Shown here: in pieces, positions 1 to 6,405 of the stretch
Numbering within the stretch: the stretch's first letter is position 1
Layout: each line of letters starts with the position of its first letter
Assembly: GCA_021792615.1 (NCBI GenBank)
Contig: JAJYUJ010000059.1
Location: forward strand, 1 to 9,861
Source: a bacterium
GTDB lineage: Bacteria > JAMCPX01
Length of the DNA stretch: 9,861 bases
Direction: 5' to 3'
Notes under the pieces: model-generated
Seen by the model: only the letters and a program-made list of their open reading frames with translations
Database searches by the model: none
What the model was told of the DNA's origin: nothing
Made by a program: the position numbers and the translations under genes

Positions 1-679
1 TTGCTATTGCTTGATCCGGAGATTCCAATTTCGTAAAGGTCAATCTTCTAACGGGGTGAACCATCCTATGTGGGAGTTTGTTCGGGTTGAATTTAATATG
101 CCGTGAAGGTGGTTTTATCTTATCGAGGAATGCCTTGAGCCTTCGTGTCCTTACAGTAAATTGAGTACTTGTTTTTGCAGTATTTATTGAATCAATATTT
201 CCTTTGAGTACTGCAAAGTTCTTTTCGTACCTTCTTTCAAATGCTTTTTGTCTTTGCTGGATTACAGCCGGCAGACCCTTTATTCGCTGCTCGGTTTGTT
301 TGAACTGAGCTCTGATACTTATATCTGTCTGCTCAAGCTCGGATTTCTCATTCAGGAACTCTGCCTTTTCTGATTCGATGCCGGCTGCCTGGCTTCTGTT
401 CTCTACCTTTTCTGCCCGCTCACGGATACGTTTGACGAGACTCTCTAACCCTCTTGACCCTTCACCCTGAGAGGAATCATAACTCCCTTCCGTCCCCCTT
501 ACCTTAAGGGGGAGACTCGAAGAACCTTTCAGATCTTTGGAGTTTTCGGCCGCATATACGGCCTGATAGATCCCGAGATTTGTCCATGCAAACACGAATA
601 TTAAGAAAACAGCGGTTGACTTTAACAAAGAAGGTTTAAAAATATCCTTATGAAAACCGATATGAGAGACGATCTTCAT
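1..679 (-). CDS. Large exported protein, N-terminal part (cut by window edge)
   Basis: The frame stays open for 226 codons from an ATG at 679 to the left edge, so the C-terminal part is missing. A GGAGGG Shine-Dalgarno lies at 683-688, only 3 nt from the ATG. The first 20 residues are basic. A hydrophobic core at about residues 21-37 is followed by a likely signal peptidase I site after Ala43 (VYA/AEN), so the product is probably exported. Residues 55-78 are Gly/Ser/Arg-rich and are encoded by a repeat-like block (listed separately). Residues 79-190 are rich in Glu, Lys, Arg and Gln and look like a long helical or coiled-coil segment. They are followed by a Pro/His/basic stretch ending in NKLPHR near residue 208. 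That layout and the LPHR motif remind me of the N-terminus of large exported transglutaminase-like or RHS-associated proteins, but no catalytic domain lies in the window. I am sure of the gene and unsure of the function. It is co-oriented with the upstream operon but separated by 214 bp, so it probably has its own promoter. Confidence 0.88.
   Translation of the reverse strand, partial: MKIVSHIGFHKDIFKPSLLKSTAVFLIFVFAWTNLGIYQAVYAAENSKDLKGSSSLPLKVRGTEGSYDSSQGEGSRGLESLVKRIRERAEKVENRSQAAGIESEKAEFLNEKSELEQTDISIRAQFKQTEQRIKGLPAVIQQRQKAFERRYEKNFAVLKGNIDSINTAKTSTQFTVRTRRLKAFLDKIKPPSRHIKFNPNKLPHRMVHPVRRLTFTKLESPDQAIA
446..517 (-). repeat. Probable dispersed-type repeat inserted in frame in the exported protein gene
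   Basis: Within the coding frame, codons 55-78 have a composition unlike their surroundings. The block contains a perfect 9-bp inverted repeat at 493-501 and 505-513 (TCCCCCTTA / TAAGGGGGA) with a 3-nt loop. A second short arm pair follows at 449-454 and 470-474 (CCCTCT / AGAGG). The encoded peptide is Gly/Ser/Arg-rich, sits just after the signal peptide cleavage region and looks like linker. Palindromic C-run/G-run blocks of this kind are known as dispersed repeats in some bacterial genomes and can be tolerated in frame in linkers. Only one copy is present in this window, so the claim that it is repeated elsewhere is inference. Confidence 0.5.
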
Positions 680-893
680 GCACCCTCCATATAAAATATT
701 GATTAACGACCTGGGTGTGTAAAGTCAATAAAATCTTTTTAGTCTGTGTATACTATAAAACCTTAAGTACTGTACATGCTTCTATTGAAGCAAATTCAAT
801 ATTTTTGTGGAAAAGAATTAAATCATTTTCAATTCTATTTTACCAAGGATTAAATTTTATGTGCCTTGAAGGAACGCCCTTAGTTCACTTAAT
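680..893. other. AT-rich intergenic spacer with unproven promoter for the exported protein gene
   Basis: This is the only sizeable non-coding gap in the window and is far more AT-rich than the flanking genes. It separates the GDPD stop codon from the exported-protein start. Reading on the minus strand, a TTGACT resembling a sigma-70 -35 box lies at 723-728. The hexamer 17 nt downstream (TAATCA, 700-705) is a poor -10 match. A TATAGT-like hexamer further upstream has no good -35 partner. A promoter is expected here because a strong ribosome site and a new gene follow, but I cannot place it with confidence. No convincing small gene is seen on either strand. Confidence 0.5.
784..800. repeat. Short AT-rich inverted repeat in the spacer
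   Basis: ATTGAA and TTCAAT form perfect 6-bp arms around a 5-nt GCAAA centre. It lies about 105 bp upstream of the exported-protein start codon. It could be an operator for a dimeric regulator or simply a chance palindrome in AT-rich DNA. A T-rich stretch follows it on the plus strand, but no plus-strand gene precedes it, so a terminator role there is unlikely. Confidence 0.25.
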
Positions 894-904
894 TTAAAGT
901 GACT
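882..904 (-). terminator. Weak stem-loop spanning the GDPD stop codon
   Basis: On the minus strand, AGTCACTT and AAGTGAACT pair over 8 bp with one bulged A and leave a 6-nt loop that includes part of the stop codon. It sits where the operon's transcript would be expected to end. No U-tract follows the hairpin and the stem is AT-rich, so it is not a canonical intrinsic terminator. It may be a transcript-end stabiliser, a Rho-assisted end or chance. Confidence 0.22.
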
Positions 905-1679
905 GCATTATTTTCGAAATAGTTGAAACCGCTATGTCCGGATAATTCGTAAAGAACCCGTCAACGTCATCCTTTATCAGCATCCGCATCAGTTCCTCGT
1001 TGTTCACGGTATAAATATTTGCGCTGAAACCGCTTTCATGGATACGCTGTATACGATTTGCGTCGACAGCCGCATACGACATATTGATTGCCGCTGCTTT
1101 TAGTTCACGTGCCGTGCGGATGTAAAAGGACAGCGTGCCCTCGTCACCGGCCTTGCCGGATTGAGTATCACCGGCGAGCTGATCCACCAGGACCCCGAGC
1201 CTTACGTCCTGAGAAATCCTGCGCATCTGCCTGAGCGCATCGAGGTTGAACGAAGACACGATGACCTCTTCCAAAAGATGGTATTTCTGAACAAGGTCAT
1301 AGACCTTTGTGCACAGCTCTGCGATACGCTCCTGCTTGCCGTCATCGTTCTTCAGTTCTATGTTCATGGTGATTTTATGGCTGATCACAGCCAGCACCTC
1401 CCCGAGGAGAGGGATTGAGACCGGCTTTCCATCGACAGGATCCTTGAATGTATATTTTTTTATTTCGGCTGCAGTAAGTTCCGCTACTCGCGTATCACTA
1501 TTAAATAGCCTGGCTAACGTAAAATCGTGGAACACGACGACCTGACCGTCGGATGTAAGCTGAACATCGAATTCAACGGCATCCGCTTTCATCTTTACGG
1601 CAAGTTCGAAAGAAGGGATGGTGTTTTCTATCTCATACCCCGAAGCCCCCCGGTGTGCATACACCACAGGTCTTCTCAT
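894..1679 (-). CDS. Glycerophosphodiester phosphodiesterase family protein, cytoplasmic
   Basis: This family hydrolyses glycerophosphodiesters to sn-glycerol 3-phosphate and an alcohol, using a metal-dependent TIM barrel. The expected motifs are in order: HRG (His9-Arg10), ENT at 18-20, the metal and acid pair Glu36 and Asp38 in EFDVQ, the second catalytic His51 in FHD, then IPLLGEVL (89-96), NIELK (106-110), a VSSFN strand near 145 and a C-terminal IYTVN...GFFTNYPD segment. The length of 261 aa is normal for the short UgpQ-like class. There is no signal peptide, so it should act in the cytoplasm, unlike periplasmic GlpQ. The start ATG overlaps the ftsY stop as ATGA, and a strong AGAGGAG ribosome site lies at 1688-1694 inside ftsY, 8 nt from the ATG. 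It is the last gene of the tight run. Substrate specificity cannot be read from sequence. No broken motif is seen. Confidence 0.93.
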   Translation of the reverse strand: MRRPVVYAHRGASGYEIENTIPSFELAVKMKADAVEFDVQLTSDGQVVVFHDFTLARLFNSDTRVAELTAAEIKKYTFKDPVDGKPVSIPLLGEVLAVISHKITMNIELKNDDGKQERIAELCTKVYDLVQKYHLLEEVIVSSFNLDALRQMRRISQDVRLGVLVDQLAGDTQSGKAGDEGTLSFYIRTARELKAAAINMSYAAVDANRIQRIHESGFSANIYTVNNEELMRMLIKDDVDGFFTNYPDIAVSTISKIMQSL

Positions 1680-2515
1680 ACGAACAACTCCTCTACAAAC
1701 TTGTCCTTATCGAACACCATAAAATCGCCGGCGGACTCTCCGGTACCTATGGCAACCACCGGGATCTTCAGCTCGTCACAAATGGTAAAGATGATTCCAC
1801 CCTTTGCAGTTCCGTCGAGCTTCGTAATGATGATGCCGTCGATACCTATGTTTTCATTGAAAAGCTTCGCCTGCTGAAATGAGTTTTTGCCGATCGTGGC
1901 GTCCACAATCAGGTAGGTAGCCATTTTATCACCGGCCATGGCCTTTGTCATGACGGACTTAATCTTCTTCAGTTCATGGACAAGGTTTACATTCGTGTGG
2001 AGCCTGCCTGCCGTATCCGCGATGACAACGTCCTTTGACCTGTGCTTGTATGCCATGATCGTATCATGGATGACCGATGCAGGATCAACCCCGGGCATTG
2101 CCTTCACCATATCCATGCCTACTCTGTCCGAGAGGATGGAAAGCTGCTCGATGGCAGCAGCCCGGTACGTATCACCCGCTCCGACGATAACGCTATGCCC
2201 GCGATCGATATACCACTTACCGAGCTTTGCAATGCTTGTCGTTTTGCCGGAGCCGTTTATCCCGATCATCAAAATACCGCATTTTGGTTCGATCAGGGGT
2301 GCAGAAACCAGGATTTGCTTCATCCTGTCTTTCAGGGTGTCGACCGGCTGCTTGCCGTGCGTTTCTTTTTCGTTGAGCAGCCGTTCGGCAATACTGAAGC
2401 TCATATCGAGTGACAGGAGTTCATCCGTATAACGTTCCCGGTCGATAGGTGCTCCATCGGTCCTGTCCGACAATTTTGTAAAGAGGGAAGAGAGTTTCGA
2501 AAAAAAACCCGGCAT
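1676..2515 (-). CDS. ftsY: FtsY, signal recognition particle receptor GTPase (short form)
   Basis: FtsY docks ribosome-SRP complexes at the inner membrane by forming a GTPase heterodimer with Ffh. The G domain is complete: GINGSGKTT P-loop (85-93), DTYRAAA (115-121), DTAGR (167-171), TKLDGTAKGG (231-240) and IGTGE (256-260). There is no methionine-rich M domain, which rules out Ffh. At 279 aa it is near the minimum, with a compact N domain (about 25-70) and no acidic A domain. Instead the extreme N-terminus, GFFSKLSSLFTKL, is a Phe/Leu/Lys amphipathic helix matching the membrane-targeting sequence that precedes the N domain in FtsY. Two motif positions are unusual: Tyr where DTFRAAA is typical, and Thr in place of the common Val or Ile of GVGE/GIGE. 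It starts 6 nt after the roadblock gene without a clear Shine-Dalgarno, suggesting coupled translation, and its stop overlaps the GDPD start. Confidence 0.95.
   Translation of the reverse strand: MPGFFSKLSSLFTKLSDRTDGAPIDRERYTDELLSLDMSFSIAERLLNEKETHGKQPVDTLKDRMKQILVSAPLIEPKCGILMIGINGSGKTTSIAKLGKWYIDRGHSVIVGAGDTYRAAAIEQLSILSDRVGMDMVKAMPGVDPASVIHDTIMAYKHRSKDVVIADTAGRLHTNVNLVHELKKIKSVMTKAMAGDKMATYLIVDATIGKNSFQQAKLFNENIGIDGIIITKLDGTAKGGIIFTICDELKIPVVAIGTGESAGDFMVFDKDKFVEELFV
1688..1694 (-). promoter_or_regulatory. Shine-Dalgarno for the GDPD gene, inside ftsY
   Basis: The minus strand reads AGAGGAG, ending 8 nt before the ATG at 1679. It is among the strongest ribosome sites in the operon and fixes the GDPD start at the ATGA overlap with the ftsY stop. 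Confidence 0.7.
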
Positions 2516-2521
2516 GGGTAT

Positions 2522-2860
2522 TTAGAGCGAACCTTTTATGAAACTCATGAGTTCCTGAACCCTGAGTTTATTAATGACCGCATGGTATGATGAATTATAT
2601 AATACCAGGAGAAAATATTCTTTTGTCAGCCTGTACATACCGAGAACATAGGGTTTCATGCTTACAAAAACGGAACGCGGCTGTTCATCGAAACCATTGA
2701 TGGCATTAAACAGTATGCTGAAATGCGCTCCGATAACCTTTAAGTCGTACTCCGCAACCGACCCGACAAGATCTATTGCCTCTCCTTCGGAGTCCACAAA
2801 AATAACACCCTCGACACCGCTTGAAAGGCTGATGAAGTTTTGCAGGGCGTCCCGGTACAT
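2522..2860 (-). CDS. Roadblock/LC7 (MglB-like) domain protein
   Basis: This 112-residue protein is essentially one domain. The predicted order is helix (1-14), a beta hairpin over GVEGVIFVDSEGEAID (15-30), a long central helix (about 38-60), three strands (about 63-90) and a C-terminal helix (about 94-110). This is the roadblock/LC7 layout, and the hairpin with its VDSEG turn is the typical family signature. Bacterial roadblock proteins such as MglB are usually dimeric partners or activators of Ras-like GTPases (MglA), acting in polarity, motility or signalling. No MglA-type GTPase is encoded in the window. The start is 1 nt after the smc stop (TAAcATG) with only a weak purine-rich AGAAAGAAG upstream, so translation is probably coupled to smc. 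It lies between smc and ftsY, so a role with either is possible but unproven. The fold call rests on pattern recognition. Confidence 0.78.
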   Translation of the reverse strand: MYRDALQNFISLSSGVEGVIFVDSEGEAIDLVGSVAEYDLKVIGAHFSILFNAINGFDEQPRSVFVSMKPYVLGMYRLTKEYFLLVLYNSSYHAVINKLRVQELMSFIKGSL

Positions 2861-2861
2861 G

Positions 2862-5800
2862 TTATACGGCTTCTTTCTGAAGTTTCACGGAAATAATCTT
2901 CGATACTCCTGGCTCTTCCATGGTTATACCGTAAATAACGTCCGCTATTTCTATTGACCTTTTATTGTGAGTTATGAGGAGGAATTGGCTCTTTGTTGAA
3001 AGTTCTTTTATGATATTGTTGAGCTTCCCGACGCTCGCATCATCCAGCGGTGCATCGATTTCATCAAGCAAAGCAAAGGGACTCGGTTTGACCATAAACA
3101 CGGATATGAGCAGCGCTATGGCTGACAGTGCTTTTTCCCCTCCGGACAGTAAATTTATGTTTTGTAATCTCTTGCCCATGGGTTGGATAACGATCTCCAT
3201 ACCGCTCTCGAGCAGGTCCTGTTCATCGGTAAGGATGAGTTCGCCCTTCCCTCCCTCGAACAGTTTCGGTATGACCTTTTTAAAGTTTTCGTTTACTCTG
3301 TCGAAGATTTCCCTGAATAATTTTCTCGATTCTTTATTTATCGAGTTGATGACTTTCTTCAGATTATCGATGGCCTGTTCGAGGTCCTGCTTGTGTTTCT
3401 CATAAAATTCGACTCTCTTTTGCAGTTCCTCGTATTCAGCTATTGCACCGACGTTAACGTCTCCCATTTTTGCTATCTTTTCCGAGAGTAAAGCAAGCCT
3501 GTCCCTGCCTGGCTGGACATCATCTTTTTCTATCAGCTTTCCATCGAATTGTTCGAGCTCCACACTGTATTTGTCTCTTGCCGTATCTTTGGTATAATCC
3601 GCTTTCATGGTCAGCTGAGACACCTCTATTGCCAGGGAAGACTCTATTGCTTTGATTGAGCTGATATCTTTTTCGAGCTGCTTGATTTCCTGTTCTATAT
3701 CCGAATACTCCTTGAACTCCCTGTCATAAGAAGTTTTGGCGTCCACAAGAGAATCCTGTTTCTGCTTGATGTCCTGGTTTAATCCTGCAAGCCTTCCTGC
3801 CGCCGCTACGGCTTCCTGATTCAGTGTTTCAAGCCTGGAGCCGTTATTGGAGGCCTCCTGTCTTAACGAGACCAACCTCCTGGATTTATCCTCCTGTTCC
3901 GTCTTGATCCTTTTTATTTCCGCATACTTCGCATTCAGCCTTTCTTTAAATGCAGCAAGGTTTGCGTTGCTTGCGGATATGGAATCCTTCTTGCTCTCGA
4001 GCATGGATTCAAGCTCCAACAGCGTATTCCTGAGGCTGTCCGCAATATTCGCCTTTGCCCCTTTATCCTCTTCATATATCGCTTTCTTTTGTTTTAAATC
4101 ACTGACCTCTTCCAGCAGCTCGGATGTATTCACTTTTATTTCTTCTTCTTCCATGTGGAGGGTCATCAGGCCACTCTCATAGTTGCTCAACTGGTCTTCA
4201 AGGCTCAGTAACTTCGCCCGTATGTTTGCCTGTTGTTTCTCGATTTCCTGCCCGGCACGTTCATGGCCGGCAAGTTCAGAACGGTACGCTTCTATCGTAG
4301 CGGAGAGTTTCGAACTTTCATCTTCATACCGGTTGAGGGTACCGCTCATGTCCTCGATCTCTCTTTTTAACCGCTCGAGTTCGCTCCTCCTGTCCAGGAT
4401 GCCTCCCTTGATAGTTCCCTCGGAACCTCCGTAAACTATACCGGATTTGACGACATCACCCGACAGAGTAACAGCAGTGGCCCCTTGCCCTGCCACGGTA
4501 TATGCGTCCTTCAAGGATGGTACGATAAAAACATTATTGAACAACGACTGAAACACGGGGACGACGTCGGCATCTTTAATTTCGATTATATCGAGTAATG
4601 GTACAAAACCTTCCTTACGGCCGGTCTCCGCTGCCTTGAACCAGGACTTTATGATAAACGCTGCCCTCCCCTTGTCCTGTTTGCGCAGGACATCAATCAC
4701 ACCGCCCGCAGTCTCGTGATCGGGAACTACCACGGCCTGGACGATATCACCGAGGACTGCCTGAACAGCAAGCTCATATCCTGTCTTCACATTGATATAA
4801 TCGGCAACGACCTTGCTTATATTGAATTGTTGCGATTGCTGGATAACGTACCGGGTGCCTTCTGAATAACCGTCCAAGTTCTTTCGCAGGTCCTCAAGAG
4901 TACTATACCGGGAGCGCAGGCCCTCGTAGGCCTTATTCGCTGTATCTATACGATCGGACAATGTACGCAATGCATCGTTTGCAGCGGTGAGTTGTTCATT
5001 CAGGACCGCTCTTTTCTGATCCCCGTCCGTCAGGTGAGCCGTGTTTTCTTTTTCCTGTTTTTCGAGAGCCTCTTTTTCTGCTTTCAGACCGCTTATTTTC
5101 GATTCGATGGCTGTTCTGTCGTGTTGTATTTTTTCGAGTCTGTGCGTGATGTTTTCAAAATCATGTTCCGCGGACAGTATCTGGTTATCCATCTCCGTGA
5201 TCTTCTTGACCCTGTTGAATTCATTGTTCCTTTCTTCTTCTATCTTGTCTTTTATTTCGTTGATCTGTTCTCCCAGATCGTTTTTTTCCTGTTCGTAGAG
5301 TTTCTGCGTTTCAACGATTGCGCTCAAGCCTTTCTTTTCTTCCTCTAATTTCTCTTCCAGCACGGTGAGCTGCTGAGCGAAAGATGTCTGTTCTCTTTTG
5401 AGCTCCTCTTCGCTGCTCCGTATCCTTTCGTTTTCCTGCTGAAGCGTTTGCTTCAGCTTTTTCGATGATTCGATCTTTTCCTGCAGCACCATTGCTTCCG
5501 CAGTCAGCGCATTGATCCTGTCCTGCTTACCGGATATTTCCGCTGCCTGGCTGTCAAGGCGTTCCTTGAACCGCTGATGATCCGTGTACCGTGACGAAGA
5601 CTGGGACATCAGCTTGGCCAGATCAAACCGCGTACTTTCGAGTCGCGTCTTTTTATCTTCGAGCTGAACGGTAATCTCCGAATACTCCGTTTTGAACAAG
5701 CTCAACTCGAGTGTCCTGTATTCGTCTTTCAGGATTTTATAGTCCTGTGCAATTTTTACCTGTTTGTTCACCTGGTTCAACTGCCGTTTAATCTCGGACA

Positions 5801-6404
5801 AAAGATCGGCAATGCGGCCTATGTTGGCTTTGGTCAATTCTATCTTATCGAGTGCTACTTTTTTTCTGTTTTTATATTTCAATATGCCTGCAGCATCTTC
5901 GATGACGTATCTGCGCATCTCCGGCTTGGCATCTATGATCTCGCTTATCTGTCCCTGCTCTATGATTGAAAACGCCTTTGAACTTATACCGATATCCATG
6001 AGGAATTCGAGGATATCCTTCAATCGCCTGGTATCCTTGTTCAGATAATATTCGCTCTCTTCTCCGCGGTACATCCTTCTCGTGACAACCGCCTCCGAAA
6101 AGGTATCGACTGACGGTGCGCTGCCTATCCCGTTGCTCGTGAAAACGAGAGACACGTCGGCCATACCGATCGATTTCCTGTGTTCTGAACCGTTAAAGAT
6201 AAGATCGGACATCTGGTTCGCCCTGAGCTGTCTGGCACTCTGTTCACCCATACACCATTTCACGGCGTCAACGATGTTGCTCTTACCGCTTCCGTTCGGG
6301 CCCACGATAGCCACAATGGGGTATTCAAAATTGAAACTGACCGGGTCTACAAAGGTCTTAAATCCCTGAATCTCGAGTTTTTTTAATTGCATGTATGCAT
6401 CCAT
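2862..6404 (-). CDS. smc: Chromosome segregation ATPase Smc
   Basis: Bacterial Smc dimerises into a ring and, with ScpA and ScpB, compacts and segregates the chromosome. The 1180 aa are full length. The N-terminal head has KKLEIQGFKTF and Walker A GPNGSGKSN (35-43) with the Q-loop IIEQGQ (147-152). Coiled coil runs from about 170 to 505. The hinge spans about 507-665 (DGYSEGTRYV to VYGGSEGTIKGG). The return coil is about 668-990. The C-terminal head carries signature LLSGGEKALSAIALL (1085-1099), Walker B FALLDEID with the D-loop APLDD (1110-1122) and the switch His in LLITHNKRS. All ATPase elements look intact. The hinge and full length separate it from RecN, SbcC and MukB. The annotated ATG is 1 nt after the TPR stop. 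A second ATG at 6392 (Met5) fits the usual family N-terminus better. Neither has a strong Shine-Dalgarno. ScpA and ScpB are not in the window. Confidence 0.97.
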   Translation of the reverse strand: MDAYMQLKKLEIQGFKTFVDPVSFNFEYPIVAIVGPNGSGKSNIVDAVKWCMGEQSARQLRANQMSDLIFNGSEHRKSIGMADVSLVFTSNGIGSAPSVDTFSEAVVTRRMYRGEESEYYLNKDTRRLKDILEFLMDIGISSKAFSIIEQGQISEIIDAKPEMRRYVIEDAAGILKYKNRKKVALDKIELTKANIGRIADLLSEIKRQLNQVNKQVKIAQDYKILKDEYRTLELSLFKTEYSEITVQLEDKKTRLESTRFDLAKLMSQSSSRYTDHQRFKERLDSQAAEISGKQDRINALTAEAMVLQEKIESSKKLKQTLQQENERIRSSEEELKREQTSFAQQLTVLEEKLEEEKKGLSAIVETQKLYEQEKNDLGEQINEIKDKIEEERNNEFNRVKKITEMDNQILSAEHDFENITHRLEKIQHDRTAIESKISGLKAEKEALEKQEKENTAHLTDGDQKRAVLNEQLTAANDALRTLSDRIDTANKAYEGLRSRYSTLEDLRKNLDGYSEGTRYVIQQSQQFNISKVVADYINVKTGYELAVQAVLGDIVQAVVVPDHETAGGVIDVLRKQDKGRAAFIIKSWFKAAETGRKEGFVPLLDIIEIKDADVVPVFQSLFNNVFIVPSLKDAYTVAGQGATAVTLSGDVVKSGIVYGGSEGTIKGGILDRRSELERLKREIEDMSGTLNRYEDESSKLSATIEAYRSELAGHERAGQEIEKQQANIRAKLLSLEDQLSNYESGLMTLHMEEEEIKVNTSELLEEVSDLKQKKAIYEEDKGAKANIADSLRNTLLELESMLESKKDSISASNANLAAFKERLNAKYAEIKRIKTEQEDKSRRLVSLRQEASNNGSRLETLNQEAVAAAGRLAGLNQDIKQKQDSLVDAKTSYDREFKEYSDIEQEIKQLEKDISSIKAIESSLAIEVSQLTMKADYTKDTARDKYSVELEQFDGKLIEKDDVQPGRDRLALLSEKIAKMGDVNVGAIAEYEELQKRVEFYEKHKQDLEQAIDNLKKVINSINKESRKLFREIFDRVNENFKKVIPKLFEGGKGELILTDEQDLLESGMEIVIQPMGKRLQNINLLSGGEKALSAIALLISVFMVKPSPFALLDEIDAPLDDASVGKLNNIIKELSTKSQFLLITHNKRSIEIADVIYGITMEEPGVSKIISVKLQKEAV

Positions 6405-6405
6405 T

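Noticed and set aside
784-800. Plus-strand intrinsic terminator (hairpin followed by TATTTTTG)
   Set aside because: No plus-strand gene lies upstream, and the 6-bp AT stem is too weak. It is kept only as an inverted repeat.
715-897. Plus-strand 60-codon frame in the spacer, starting at GTG
   Set aside because: There is no Shine-Dalgarno and no recognisable domain. It lies in AT-rich DNA with biased composition and runs into the end of the opposing GDPD gene. A chance frame is the simpler explanation.
1938-2432. Plus-strand 164-codon frame opposite ftsY
   Set aside because: It is antisense to intact GTPase motifs of ftsY, and its product has no coherent fold or signal.
2862-6404. Alternative identity of the SMC gene as RecN, SbcC or MukB
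   Set aside because: The hinge domain, the arm lengths, the 1180-residue size and the SMC-type C-terminal head fit only Smc.
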